Origin: Acephala macrosclerotiorum
Taxonomy: Eukaryota; Ascomycota; Leotiomycetes; Helotiales; Mollisiaceae
Assembly: GCA_014904845.1 (NCBI GenBank)
Contig: MU119345.1
Location: forward strand, 62,001-126,000
Direction of reading: 5' to 3'
DNA length: 64,000 bases
Shown one piece after another: positions 10,128-22,954 of this stretch (positions within the stretch are counted from its first letter, which is position 1; each line of letters begins with the position of its first letter). The translations under genes and the position numbers were made by a program. The notes beneath the pieces are model-generated. The model ran no database searches, had not been told where the DNA came from, and saw only the letters and a program-made list of their open reading frames with translations.

Positions 10128-13100
10128 ATGGAAAGTTCAGACTCCGCAGTCTCAATGTCGCTCCAGGTTCGTCCACTGTCTCCTGAATATCTTTCAGTTT
10201 AACCTACCAAAAGCTGACAAAATCCCAGCATGAACACATCTTGAATCCCGTTACTGCGTTGGAGTTCTACCAACAGCCCGATGGACCACTTCTCATCCTG
10301 GCTGGAGAAGGCAACTTCTTGAAAATTTTCGAAGCAGAAACTTCCAAGCTATTGAGCCAGTGCGAAGTTTTCGAACACCAAATTATCCATGGCGTCGTCG
10401 CCACGGAACCTACTTCCGAAGGTGATGTGCAGGTCCTAGTCTGGGGAGGTTCTTGCTTGACCAAGCTCGAGAAATTTGACTTCGAACGGCTCCTCGCTCA
10501 AGATGTATCAAGTCTCACTGAGAACGCTTCTGAAGGGCCCGACTGGATTCTCGACGCGGTGGTTTCCCCCATCGATCCGAGCTGTTGTGTACTGATCACA
10601 GCGCATAACACCCTCCTTCGAGCTATGTCAAATAAGACAACTTCAAATCCACAAGTCACTTTCGAGACAGTGGCCTCACCTGCAAGGTCAATTCTGTATT
10701 CGGCACACCTCGTGGTCGAGTCTTCTGGTGAAGTCCTGGTAGCTTCGGGAACCGTTTTTGGCGAGATCATCGTTTGGTCATGTTCAGCTTCGGGGGCCAG
10801 CCAAGTATTGTTCACTTTTACAGGTCACGAAGGGTCAATCTTTGGTATCAATATCTCGCCACTTTTGACGTTTCCAGACCAGAGTCAGATTCGATTACTT
10901 GCAAGCTGCAGTGATGACCGCACGATACGCGTCTGGGACCTTACAACCGTGCAACCGACGAGCACCTTGGGAGACGCGATAGCGTTTGTACGGGAGACAG
11001 GCTTCGGTCAGAATGATGATAACCAAAATCAATCGGAGAGCAGATGCATAGGCACCGTTATGGCTCATGCCTCAAGGATTTGGCACGTCAATTTCCTCGT
11101 GGGTCAAGCAAATTCGGACCACTTTCCTTTGGGGAATATCCTATCATTTGGCGAAGACTCCACGACACAGCAGTGGAAACTCGACCTCGGCTCAAATCTC
11201 CCATCAAAGTTGGGGCATTCAGTGGTAAAACCCTCGAGACTAACCCACTTGACAACCTATGCTTTCCACAGTGGGAAGCATATATGGTCAACAGCTTTGC
11301 ACTATGATGCATCAAAACCCATGTTTGCCACGGGCGGAGCAGATGGTAAGATTTCGTTACTCGAATTGGCATTTCCCAGCAGCGATCCCTTCACACTGCC
11401 AGCCGTCAGTGATGGGACTAGGTCGACGCACAGTGGCAACTCTGGATCTGGAGCCAGTGATGCCAATTTCCCTGTTAATAAAAGCACTTTTAATTCTATG
11501 CCTGGGGCTGGAGGCATTCTTACATCGGCATCTAGTGTTGTAGCTGGGAATGGGTCAGCGAATGTTCCTGTGTCTCCCGTTTCTAACGGGAGTACCCAAC
11601 CTAGTTCCTGGGATCTCGAAGAGGATATTCTGGCACACCTACCTCCCTCGCAGGTTACTTCAGAGCCAACTATCTTCACACTACCTGAGACCGAGTTGGT
11701 GGACGGAAAGCCACCCAAGAAGAAAACCAAGAAGATCATACGGGACGTATTCAACAAATACACGTTTGTGTCCGAAAGTCTGCTGCTCTTTACTACTACA
11801 TTTGGGCGTGTTATAATTGGTAAGATTGGCGAGACACCCGATTGGAAAGAGGTGATACTTCCAGAATCAGCACCCCTTGACCTCAAATCCTATTCTGTGG
11901 TGCACGCTATTCCAGAACTTGGCGTGGCATACTTAGCGGGTGCAAATGGCAATATCTACGCATTTTCCGGTGATCTGCAATTACTGAAGGTTGGCACCGT
12001 GGATGGAAAGGTCGCAGACATGTTCAAGATCTTCAATCCGATCACGAACAGCTTCGAATTGCTTGTCACCACTCTAGCAGGCAAGGTAGCAACGTTGTTC
12101 AGCATTGGGGCAGCTTCCAATGTCCCAAACCCCGTGGGACACTTTCAAGAGCGCAAGGAATACTGTCTCCCAGAAAGGGTCATTGTGACGAGTGCCGGTA
12201 GACTAGGTGACCTGCTAATTTTGGGATCACGATCTGGCTCGTTGTTGGTTTTCGACGCAAAGCGACTAGATGCTCTTCCCGTTGAGAAAAGAGCCCCTTC
12301 CTTGGCTGGAGATGCGATTACAACCATCATGTCCCTGCCCACCGTGTCACAGTCACCAGACAAGAAATTTGACACCGACTCTTCGAAAATACCAGTCCGC
12401 GGACTAAAACCTAATGTCCCAAGGACCCAAGGACAATGCAAGACCAGCTACTTACTTACCACAGGTCGCAATGGCGTATACGCTATATTTACTACAAAAC
12501 ACGAGCTCACACCAAGCTCGAATGTCCTCAGCGTCGTCGTTGATTGTGTCCACGTCGGCAGTCTACCGTTCGGTCCCATGGTCGAAGCAGCCTGGTTCGA
12601 CAGCGGCAGCTCAGATTTGGTCTTATACGGATTCAAAAGCAAGAATTTCATAGTCTGGAACGAGACTAAACAACTCGAAATCGCCAACGTCGATTGTGGA
12701 GGTGCACACAGAAGCTACGCTTACTCGTCTCTACAAGGCGGTTCAGGGGGTCATTTCGCCTATACCAAAGCATCGAGGTTGTATATTCATTCTCAGCGAC
12801 AGCCGAGCCATGCGATTGTCAAGCAAGGTGGACATGGGAGGGAGATTAAGGCTTGTGCGGTGTCGACGGATGGTGAATTCATTGTGACGGGTGCTGAAGA
12901 TACGACTATTCGAATCTGGAGCTACGATGACAAAGGACCCCCTCTCGAAAAGCAATTCCGATGCCAGGCCATTTTGCAGAAGCGTACCGCGGGAGTCCAA
13001 TACCTACATTGGCACCGGACATCATCAGGGGCGAATTATCTGTTCAGCAGTGGTGGGAATGAAGAGTTCTTCATTTGGTCCGTCGAGCACATTCCAGGCG

Positions 13101-14038
13101 GCATAGGAGTTGTATGTGAAGCAACGTGCCCAGATCAAAGCCAAGATTGCGATCTGAGGATCATGAGCTTAGATGTCACCGACATTGATGGCAGCATGTT
13201 GATCAGCTTAGCATATTCGGACTCGACTATACGAACATATAAGTACTCCAAGGATGGTGGCTTCAAATCTGTGGTAAATGGAAAATATACATCGTCTTGT
13301 CTAACTCAAATCCGCCATCTGGAACTAGTGTCTGACGAGGAAGCGGGTTTCCATGCAAGACTGGGACATCAAAAATTTTCGAACTGCGCGGTCAATCCTA
13401 CTCTCCAGCTCGATTCCCGCAACGATGGGCAAAAGATGACCTCAACTCAATATCTTATCACATCAGCTACGGATGGCAATGTCAGCTTATGGTCAATTTC
13501 CCTTGTCCCAGCCCAGCAAGGACAATCAGAACCTACCCTCCTCGGAACACAAAAGATCCATCAGAGCAGTATCAAATCTCTAGATTTCATCAAATATAAC
13601 AACTCCTTCTTAGTCGTCACAGGCGGAGACGACAACGCACTCGGAATATTAATCTACTCCATCCTCGATGGTGTCATATATCCTGTTCCCAAACGCTATA
13701 TCTCATGCTCAGCACACGCAGCTGCCGTCACGGGTCTCTGCGTTCTGCCCTTGCGAAGTGCTCACCCTCTGCCGGACATTGTTAAGGCCATATCATCCGG
13801 CAATGACCAGAGGGTCAAGGAGTGGCATATCAAGCTTTCGATTGACTGTGAGAATGAGGCGGAGGTGATTGGTATTGAGAACCTGGGCGATCGATTTACG
13901 TCTGTGGCAGATGTTGGAGATATGGCAGTCTTGAGGAATGGGAATGAAGGTGCCGAGCAAAAGATTCTAATTGTTGGGAATGGGATGGAGGTATGGAAAG
14001 TCCCTGCCCGTGTGGGACCTAGCGGTATGAAGCCGTGA
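10128..14038 (+). CDS. TRM734: WD-repeat protein, Trm734/WDR6-like tRNA methylation cofactor
   Basis: Two exons are proposed: 10128-10166 (13 codons beginning MESSDSAVS) and 10229-14038, for 1282 residues. The 62-nt intron has a GTTCGT donor (atypical), a CTGAC branch site and a CCCAG acceptor. The join gives LQHEHILNPVTALEFY, the expected start of this family; without the first exon there is no ATG before the conserved N-terminus. Many degenerate WD repeats run through the protein, the clearest being CSDDRTIRVWDL, TGAEDTTIRIWSY and a repeat ending SSGNDQRVKEWHI. Yeast Trm734 (Rtt10) and human WDR6 partner the Trm7/FTSJ1 methyltransferase to 2'-O-methylate tRNA wobble position 34; both also have reported endosomal or signalling roles. 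The symbol is inferred from overall similarity and length. Confidence 0.85.
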
Positions 14039-14977
14039 TGGTTCATGATTGGGAGCTGCCTCGAAGTCTCACCGCCACAATGCAAGATCGATGTTGTGGC
14101 TTTAAAAAACAATCAGCTGTTGGACATTTTGACGATAATATTGTTCGGAACTCATCTGTGTGCTACATATGCATACGGAAAGTCCGAATGGCGTCCGGGA
14201 TATCCAGGTGAAAGGCGGCTAGCTGGGTGTACCTTTCGCGAGCGGGCCGCGAGAATCGAGACCCACCGCCACGTTGTGAGACAACGTACTCACCGCGTCT
14301 TTGAGTCTTGCATGTGGTTGGTCTACCTTTCAGACGAAAGCACGGTCGAGTGATACTGCTTTCTGGTTGCATACATCTCCTTGAGAGCTGAGGACAAAAA
14401 TGGGGATTTTCTTGAAATATCTCGAAAGCCTTCATTCAGACCAAATCCTCAATTTTCAATCCACCAACTAAGGTCCTACGGTAATTTCCTATTTCAAAAT
14501 CTCCCGAAGTTCCGTCGACTGTATTGATAATCCATCACGCGGTCGAAGTCTCAATTCTGACGGAACATCCGACTGCTAGAACTTCAGACACGCATCATGC
14601 ATGATCTAATTAGTCCCGGGATTCAAGGACCCAATAGATGCGGTGACACAGTCTTGATCCATCGCCATGCTTTTTCTAGATATGATGCTGCATTCTCGAG
14701 TTGTACGAATCGCACTCTTTCCTTCTGGAGATGCAAATGTCCGTCAGAAACACAAATACTATGGCCTCCCCAATCTGTTCCAACACGCGACCAAGATTTC
14801 GATTACGTCTAGACCACGAAAGACTAGGATACTTTGACTCGAATGCGCCTGCCTCCTCTGTTTTATCCTTCATCTTCTAAATTAACATCGATACCTGGTT
14901 TTTCATCTTCAGTGTTGCTAGTGTCGAACACTCATTTTCAGAGAATATCTCACTTGACTGCCTTGAATTATCCAATC
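14039..14977. other. intergenic region
   Basis: Nothing recognisable is present. In-frame ATG codons at and after 14843 could extend the next gene's N-terminus by up to 45 residues, but that extension is Ser/Leu-rich without clear features. Confidence 0.45.
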
Positions 14978-15678
14978 ATGGCCAGATGCCTGCTAGTGGA
15001 GGAGAAGTTCGAGCTTTCCCCAAGATATGAAGAAATGAACCTTCCGAAGGAAACAACTATCGCCGACCTGTTGAATGAGAAGTTAAATTTACCTTGGGGT
15101 AAGAATACCACCCTACGTTCCGCAATCAAGCTGACAGATGGTCAGGTGTAGAGAAACATGAACTCGAAACCACAGTTCACGAGATCACCTTATCAACGAC
15201 GGATCGATCTCAGACAGCACTTCCCTTGCCGTTAGCAGAAGTTGTCGATATCCTCAGAGCAACTGCGAAAATCGAGCTCACCGACAACTCGAGAACAATC
15301 AGCAACAAAATCCTAGAGATACCGTTTTACGAGACGCACACAGGATACAGCACTTCAAATCCGGCCTTGGACATCCTACGCACAATCATCATCCCCCTCA
15401 GCCAACTCCACCTAGACCACAAGCTCAGAAACTTATCAGAATGCGAAGTCGATTTCGCGGCGGATCCATTCACAACCCTCGACGCGCCAGAAGGAACATT
15501 GTACACGATCGAAGTAGCCATATGGTGTTTCGGGGAGTGTGTTAATAAGCATTATAGGAATTATGAGGAGATTGAGAGTGATTGGGGACTAGGGAGGATG
15601 GGGGAGGAGGATTTGAAGTTGGCGGTTGCGAGGAGTTTGTGTTGTGTTTTGGAGTGGTTAAGGGCGGTTATGAATTAA
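14978..15678 (+). CDS. hypothetical protein, two exons
   Basis: I do not recognise this gene. Exons 14978-15098 and 15146-15678 join across a 47-nt intron (GTAAGA donor, CTGACAG branch region, GTCAG acceptor) to a 217-residue protein beginning MARCLLVEEKF. The intron is supported because the join restores one frame (LPWGVEKHELETT) that stays open into the downstream ORF. The protein is soluble-looking, with no signal peptide or membrane segment. Its C-terminal half is helical, with conserved-looking Cys and Trp (IWCFGECVNKHYRNYEE). An alternative start at 14843 would add 45 residues. Function is unknown. Confidence 0.6.
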
Positions 15679-15983
15679 AGACCGGTTTTATGAGCCGGGG
15701 GATTCTGTGAGGTAAAAATATCCCTATTTTCCTCAGATTTCAATCACTGACCTCATAGGGCATCTTGAGCTGTTGGTCCAGACTAGGAACGGGCCGAGGC
15801 AAGTTTCAACAAACATTTTCTACTGCCGTGTGACGCTATACCCCAAATTTGAATTATTAGGGCTTGGGTCTGAGAAGTTTCGTCTTCTAACAATCTTCAA
15901 CCTTTTAATTGATCTCACTTCTTCCGTCACTATCTAAACACCACCACATCTTCATCTCAAACTTTCACTTGCTTCTATTCCTG

Positions 15984-17063
15984 AAGTCAATCTGACTACC
16001 ACAAGCCCGTCTGCTCGACACCAGCGTCTATCATACCCTTCCTCGAACTGTTCTTTGAGCTCTCCCGAAACCTTAATCACGTCCACGAGTCGATTGCGTT
16101 CAAACCGTCCATCCTGAACAAGCTTCCTCCTGGGCTCATAATACAAATCTTCGAACTCTTGTCACCTTCCTCCGTAGCCTCCTTAGCGTTCTACTCCCTT
16201 TTTCCGCTCGACTTCCTCGGAGCTCGATACTGGGAAATTTTGAAAAGAGAAGATCAGCAACATGAACACGAAACTTTTCTATCACTCTTGGAGACGGACT
16301 TGCTAAATCATATACATTGCCATATCTGTTCGATTCCTCATTCAGGCCATAAAGCTTGTCACGACAACTACTTAGATACTATAGCGCCATGCTATAAGCA
16401 AGAAGCTGAAGGCCTGTCTCACATCTTCATTCAAGATTTCAGCTTTGGTCTCTTCACTTGACGATGAGGTGGTATCGCTTGAGATTCAAGTATAAACCTC
16501 ATTTAAGCCCTTTGGGACACAAAACAACTAATCGACGAAGCGGTCTTCCATAGCAATGCATCGCAGAACCCCGGATTATTGCTGAGTCCCGTTGCTTCGG
16601 GTACAGCAAGTGCTTTTGATACCGTCCAGCGAAGCGCTTCAGATCTCACATTATATTTACCCTGGATACACCATCTGTCCTCATGCCATCCTTCGAGCTT
16701 TTGGCTACGAAGCCTTGCTACCAGAAAAGGCGCAATGTACGGTACCAAGAAAGGTGCGATGCACACTTGATCATGACCACAACCTGGAGTACTGCAGCAG
16801 AAGCTCTGGTATGAAACTGTGTCATTACTGTCTGACGGAATAGTGGAATAATCTGAGCTCGATCCACATCCTTCATCCTATATTTAGTAAGGCCGTTCTA
16901 ATTAACACAAAGAGGTGGAGTTGCAGACGCGGATGCGGGCTTGGGTGGGGTGCAGACGCAACAGTCAGAAAGTGCTCATAATCAGGATTCAGAGCTTGAG
17001 AGCCATTTTTCGAAGTGTATTACGTTTCAGAGGGAGGGGGAGTGGTCTGATGTAATCCTGTGA
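15984..17063 (+). pseudogene. decayed F-box-family gene
   Basis: Pieces of one fungal F-box-type protein lie in order on the plus strand but in different frames. (1) KLPPGLIIQIFELLSPSSV (F-box core) and then ARYWEILKRED run to CHICSIPHSGHKACHD and stop at about 16459. (2) The neighbouring frame continues with MRWYRLRFKYKPHL from about 16463. (3) From about 16640 comes YPGYTICPHAIL, followed by a Cys/His-rich part ending CHYCLTE before a stop at about 16841. (4) SKCITFQREGEWSDVIL ends at 17063. No ATG opens the first block. A functional product would need several frame changes, and the breaks lack good splice sites. The Cys-pair pattern and the order of blocks match fungal F-box proteins whose tail carries zinc-binding-like Cys pairs. 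I call it a relic. Confidence 0.7.
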
Positions 17064-17673
17064 GAGTTCTGTTTTGGATGGAAGGGAGGGGAAGGTAGTT
17101 CGGGTTGAAGGCAACTACTCTAGAGAATGAAAAGGATGATTTCTCAAGACTTTTAGTTGAAAGTAAAAAGACGTGTAATTATATGCACGGTCTTGTCTTT
17201 AGATGCCCAAATTTGGAGGACACCATGATAGAAAGTGATATCAATGTCTCAAGTTGAAATATATGTTGTACTTTTCATTGAGCTGCCTCGGAGCTTATTA
17301 AACGACCTAAAACGTAGTTTTAGAGTTGGATTTCTCAATGGACTGCATAAAATCAATATCTGAGAAAAATGTTAGGGTCGTGAAACATACCCTGTGTACC
17401 GAGGAATGGTCGGCGGATATATAGTGTGGGACTAAACCTTGATGGGTAGACTAGAAAGGGAAGAAAGATAATTACGAGCACATGCACACTCAATGTCCAA
17501 ATGTAGGAAATCCAAAGACACGATGCTGTCGAGCTGGCAAGTCTACGTCTTTGACGTCGAGGCGATACGAAGTCATCCGCATTATGCATGCCTGCAGTGC
17601 ACATACATCACGAACGTAATTACACTTTTGAGAACACAAGAAAGCGCATTTCTGGCAGGTACTTCCATCCACA

Positions 17674-18451
17674 ATGCCTGAGAACTGTTCTAATTTGCTT
17701 CAGGAATTCCTCTTCGCGTATCTTGTGACGGCTCTCTGCATCTGGGCGAAAGCGATTTTGCTTGCTGGTATAGTAAGCGTCTGCTACAGACAACTTACGA
17801 GAGCACGAGAGGAGCTAGCACATGATTTAGAAGCAGGCGAAGGAGGACGTGAAAAGTTCGAGGACGTTGGTAACGCAAAGGAAGAATTGGTGGATCTGCG
17901 GAAACTATGGGATAGTTCAAACTCAATGTGACGATAACTGCAATCTCGCGGCATAGCGTCACCAGGCATTACGATACCTAGACTTATGGTCAGAATACAA
18001 ATGGGTGGGAAAAACACTGCTACCTTCCAAGATAATTCCTCGAACTCTGAACACTCGGTGCTAAATTCCACTTGCATGTCGAGGATCTTTCGGCTATGGA
18101 CCTCTCGAGAATGGCAGACCAGCAAGTCGTTGGACTTCCTTTCACGATACATAATGCCATTGCCTTCATATATAGGATCGTTCAGGAGATAAATACCGTT
18201 CATGGGGTGAAGAAGCCACTTGTAAGCCACTTGCCTGCCTCTGCGACTTTGACGACCTTGATGGAGCAAGAACTGACAGAAAACTGGCCATATTTCTCCT
18301 TGTCATCATTCTTCTTCTTGCCGTAATTCATATACTAGCGATACTGTATCTCGCCATATTCCTCCCCTTTCGACCACGGCATGAAATCAATAAACAAGTC
18401 AGAGAAATACAAACATCGCTGGGACTTCGTGATGGAGGAAAGGAGGTCTGA
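17674..18451 (+). other. possible degenerate membrane-protein gene
   Basis: I do not recognise a family. A plus-strand frame from the ATG at 17674 gives 85 residues with one hydrophobic segment (FLFAYLVTALCIWAKAILLA) and a charged tail. About 140 nt after its stop (from about 18060) another frame reads DLSRMADQQVVGLPFTI. A third (about 18280-18450) encodes a strong membrane helix (LAIFLLVIILLLAVIHILA) followed by FRPRHEINKQVREIQ. Likely introns (for example the GTAAGC at about 18221 to CTGACAG) do not bring all pieces into one frame. This could be a broken gene, two small genes, or a gene whose introns I mis-placed. The 610 nt before 17674 show nothing. Confidence 0.3.
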
Positions 18452-18830
18452 AGCCCCTATATTTGAAGCTTAACGATTGCAAAAGACCAAAGATACGTGG
18501 ACATTGCTCAAAAGGAGAGAAAGATATCCTCTATACCCACTTGGGACTTTTTGAGCACTTGTAATCACAGAGAATCAGAAAAAGGGGCCAGGAGAAGGGC
18601 TAGAGTGAGGAGAGAAACTTTGTGGTTGATCAACCCCACTGCCGAGGCCTAAATTTCTAGTGCTAGCACACTGGTTTAGCCCTGGGCAATGACACAGCCT
18701 TGCCTCCGAGCTCGCCGACCTACAAACATCGTCGCCCCTCGATGCAAACACATGATGCGTACTACGAATCGACGTTGTTCTAACAGATGAGAGAAATTGT
18801 CTCTCGGGCGCTGAGTTGCCCTCCATCACG

Positions 18831-20371
18831 ATGCTCCCTCCGCCGACCATAGACTTCACGATCCCTTCCATCCAGGACAATCTGGTGCTTTGTTGTCGAG
18901 TCTATCACCCTGCCTGCTTGGCTCCTACGTCAGTTTCCCAGCTGGAAGAATGGCAGAAGAAAGCCGCGATCGTGGCACATCCCTATGCGCCATTAGGAGG
19001 GTGTATGGACGATCCTGTGGTGTCAATCATTGCGAGTCTGCTATTGAAGCGAGGGTTCATAGTTGGGACATTCAACTTCAGGTGCGATATATATGCCTCT
19101 GATGTCCAGAACGAAGACTGACAATCTGCAGAGGAGCAGGAAGTTCCAAAGGACGGACAACATGGCAGGCGAAGAGTGAACAGCAGGACTACATCTCCTT
19201 CATAGGATTCATGGTCTACTACCTCCACCAGCTCTCACCACCCAATGTCCCCCTTGACATATTTAAATTTACACGATCAGACCCCGAGCTTCGAGATTTG
19301 AGTCCTATACCCTCACAGGTCCTTCCACCACCTCGCATGCGAGACCTCCACTCCTCAGACTTAAGTAACGAGAACCACAACCCCAACTTCCCCTCCATAG
19401 CTATCGATCGCGAGGCTACCCCAGAGAGAGATTCGAAACCTCTGCTTCTACTGGCGGGCTATTCCTATGGCGCCCTAATAACGACTCTCCTTCCACCGAT
19501 CCTTACGTCCCTCCTCGCTCCCTTCCAAACACCCCCACTAGGCTCTCCATATGCCGAGATCCGCCTTCGCTCTTCCTCTCTCGCATCCTCACAAAATGCC
19601 TACATGAAAACGACAATCTCCTCTCTCCTCTCGGCGTACAATCACACTCATCACCGAGGACGAAGTCTCTACGCGGATTCTCTGACCTCGCCAAAGTTAA
19701 GGAAGAGCAGTGGAGGCGTGCGAATGGGCGGGGAAGAAGACCTGAGGAGAGCAAGTCATGAGAGTCATCGCGGAAGGAACAGTATGAGTGGGATCCGGGA
19801 TTTCAAGGTAGAGGCGGAGGAGATGGTTAGGAAGAGTGTTGACAGGGTCCGGAGTATCACAAAACACAACAGAGACCATAAACCGGAGAGTCCAAAAGAG
19901 AAGGGGTTTTCGCCTGTGAGGCAGAACACACAGGGGTCGGTGTCTTCGCATCGAAGCTTTGGTGGGGATTCCGTTTTTTCGATCGAAACAGCTGATGCAG
20001 AGAAGGCGGAGGTGCAAGTCTGCAAACCGATCCCAGGAATAGGGACGGATTTCCGGGCGGCATATCTCTTGGTCTCGCCGTTGCAAGGACTGGTTCATAA
20101 TCTAGCTACGATGTTCAGTGCTAAGTTCTGCATTGAACACGAGACAAAGCTCACGGTGGATCCTACACTGGCCATCTTTGGAGACGATGATGTGTTTGTC
20201 AGTATCAAAAAGCTAAGGACTTGGGGCGAAAGACTAACCGAAACGAGGAACGGGAAAGGGGAAAGCAAGTTCAAACATGTGGAAGTCGGCGGAGCGGGGC
20301 ATTTCTGGCATGATAGAGGAGCGGTTCGAATTCTACAAGACGAGATCAAGGTGTTTTTGAACGCGTTATAA
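18831..20371 (+). CDS. alpha/beta hydrolase family protein
   Basis: Two exons (18831-19081 and 19132-20371) join over a 50-nt intron (GTGCGA...GCAG) to 496 residues. The join creates FNFRGAGSSKG, the strand-turn typical of dienelactone-hydrolase-like proteins. HPYAPLGGCMDDPVV supplies the region before the oxyanion turn. The nucleophile is the Ser in AGYSYGALI (about residue 195). LAIFGDDDVFV supplies a candidate acid and GAGHFWHDRG the catalytic His near the C-terminus. A basic Ser/Arg-rich insert of roughly 150 residues (about 240-390) interrupts the fold and is probably disordered. The substrate is unknown. Confidence 0.85.
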
Positions 20372-20633
20372 GGTTGGTGGGCATGGCGTTCCTGGATGGC
20401 ATTTGAGGGGAGTCTGGCTGGGGCAGGGGCGCGGCATTGTACAGGCTGCGTAGCGTATCTGGGGCTTTCCCATGAGTTAATGATGGTATGCTTGCAAGGC
20501 GTTATAAACTACGAGCTAGGTAATGTTTGAATCTATCCTGACCTGTTGAGATTTGTCTTTCATCCATCAGATCTCATCTCAAATCGTCAAGTTAGGCATC
20601 GAAACTTTTGTTCGTCAGATAACATGACATTCA

Positions 20634-21688
20634 TGGATAGATGCGCTTTGCATTATTCAAGATGACCAGAATTTAAAGGGAGTGGAGATTGCGAAGATGG
20701 CCAACGTTTATGGCAACACCGCGTTGACTATTGTGGCATCCCGTGCGGGAAGTATCCAAGAAGGATTCCTGTATCGCCGAAACCCAAGAAAAGATGAGTT
20801 CTCCAAAGTCCAGTGTAAAGATGGCCCCAAGGATGATCCAGACCTGGTATATTTACTTTCGTCCGCACTCAAAATAGAGCTACTGAACCCTCCAGAACCC
20901 CTAGGAGCACGTGGCTGGGCTTTGCAGGAACGCCTCTTGTCTCGTCGTATAATAGAATTCACGCTCACCAGACTCGATGGCTTTGCCAGGACGGAAAGGC
21001 TACCGATAAGTTGCCAGCGTTCTCAGCCATTGCCGAACGATACGAAATGATGTCTGGCGATCGGTATCTTGCTGGACTCTGGAAGTCAGCCTTAAGCGAT
21101 GGGATGGCATGGCAATTCGTACCCTACTATGTCCCGACAGAAAGAGGAGAAGTCTACCAAGCTCCTTCATGGTCTTGGGCCTCTATTAACGCACCGATCA
21201 TGTACGTGACAGATAGCTATCATTACCCAGACGGTCCAGACCCTTTCTTTCAAATCGAAAAATGAGAAGTCGACTTGGCCACCAAAGGATTGAAATATGG
21301 AGAGGTCCGATCTGGAATCCTGACAGTGAAGGGTCATGTAGTGGAAGTTGCGTGGCTTGTGGACCGATCACAACGTTTGGGGAACTAGCAAGTGATCTAG
21401 ATGCCAGCGTGCTATTATGGAGAGACAGGTGGAAATCCGTATTTTTATTTTACTAAAGATGCTAGAGAGGCCGAGATGGTTGCTCTAGATGTTCTATCTG
21501 TATCGATCTTCTTGATTGCCATTTGGGTTGCTTCAGACAGATTGTGAGGATTGGCGCTACGACCTTTACCTGATGGACAGTTCTCGCGCCTGGGACTCTT
21601 TGAGTTTCATGATTGGGAACCACATCGACATGAGAGGGAGTTGCGGTGGTTTTTGAATGCTGAGATGCGGACTATCGAGATCATTTAG
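20634..21688 (+). pseudogene. truncated and frameshifted HET-domain gene
   Basis: The reading begins abruptly inside the HET domain at WIDALCIIQDD, just after an in-frame TGA; the usual N-terminal half is missing. It continues through VEIAKMANVYGNTALTIVAS to GARGWALQERLLSRRII. After a frame change (about 21010-21060) comes the typical distal part DRYLAGLWKSALSDGMAW and YQAPSWSWASINAPIMY. A further frame change near 21264 gives KYGEVRSGILTVKGHVVEVAW, and another block reads LALRPLPDGQFSRLGLFEF up to about 21687. The order matches the long HET-protein class, but there is a missing start, at least two frameshifts and internal stops. HET genes act in heterokaryon incompatibility; this copy is dead. 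Confidence 0.85.
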
Positions 21689-22954
21689 AACATGGGGGAT
21701 GGCATAAAGTCTGCTTCAAAGTTTCCGAAAAATCGTTCTAGGTCGATGGCATACACACAACTGGCACCATTAAAAGCCATACCCGAGACTATGATTCTGA
21801 CTCTTTGCTAGGGTAGTACATCATCAAGATCACCTAAGAATGTGGTGAGTTTAGGCATAGTGGTAAAAGTTCTCCAAGACTCTGACTTGTGATAGTCAAT
21901 CTGGCGAACGAAGCAGCTCATGAACCTCAAATTTCCCAACCATTCCACGCCCACACCACTCCACCCCGCTAAGACACAACCAATATCACGCTTAGCAGGT
22001 GGTTTTAGATAGGACATCTTTCTAGATCCTAAATTGCTGCCAGACAGATCTCAACATCCGGCGCTACATCATACATTCAACACTTCTACGTTATCCCCCG
22101 AAGATCGTTCAGAAGTTGTGCTTCTGTGCAAGATACTTCTTTGAGACGCCCAAGTCTCGCCCTCTATGCCTCTAGGGCGTCTAAAACCGCAATCCTATTC
22201 ACCGCTTCACGATCACCCAGATTCACTACCACCTCTAAAACTTTCGGCAAAGCAGTAGGACAGCGAGAGATACTGCAAGACTCCTGAGGTTTAAGCAATG
22301 GAAATTCTCATGCATCTAAAATGGCAAGAACCTTACCGGACGTTCGCCGTTCCACAACTGCTGCGAACAGTACAGTTGCACGGTTCAATTGAAATCCCCA
22401 GTGCCAATACACAAATACGCTTCAAAACTGCAAAATTCTTACAAGCCGCGTCTCAAAAGTCCAAAAATTTCATGTTACTCCGACACAGAGCTATAGTCAT
22501 AGTACCAAGACCAATCGGAGGGTGCAGTGAAGTAAAGATTTAAGAACAGACACGGTAAAATCGGACCTTGACTTGGCATTTTAGCCTACCTAGCCCGTCC
22601 TCGATTGTCCTCGACAAGCTGTGAGATCGAAAATTTGAAATCGCTGTTATTTCCACCACATCATGAACCAAGGGGGAAAACGGAAAATTGACGATCAAGT
22701 GCAAGCACTGGTATTTTTTCCTCTACAAACTTGCTTTGCTAAAATGCGCAACGCAAACCATTGCATATGCTACAAGCCCACTTCCCATCCCATCCTGAGC
22801 TTGTATCCCCAATTTTCTTATTCACGCCCCCTAACCCGTATCCATATCCCAGACCACGAATGAGAAGGAGACTGAATCTGCTGTGCTGTAAAGAACTAGA
22901 ATTAAGTGGGAGATGCATTTCAAGTACCATTCATCCAAAGATGAGGTTGGTAAC
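21689..22954. other. intergenic region
   Basis: No supported gene is present. An 81-codon plus-strand frame (22298-22543) and short minus-strand frames have no recognisable features. The right end should carry the pyruvate kinase 3' UTR. Confidence 0.5.
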
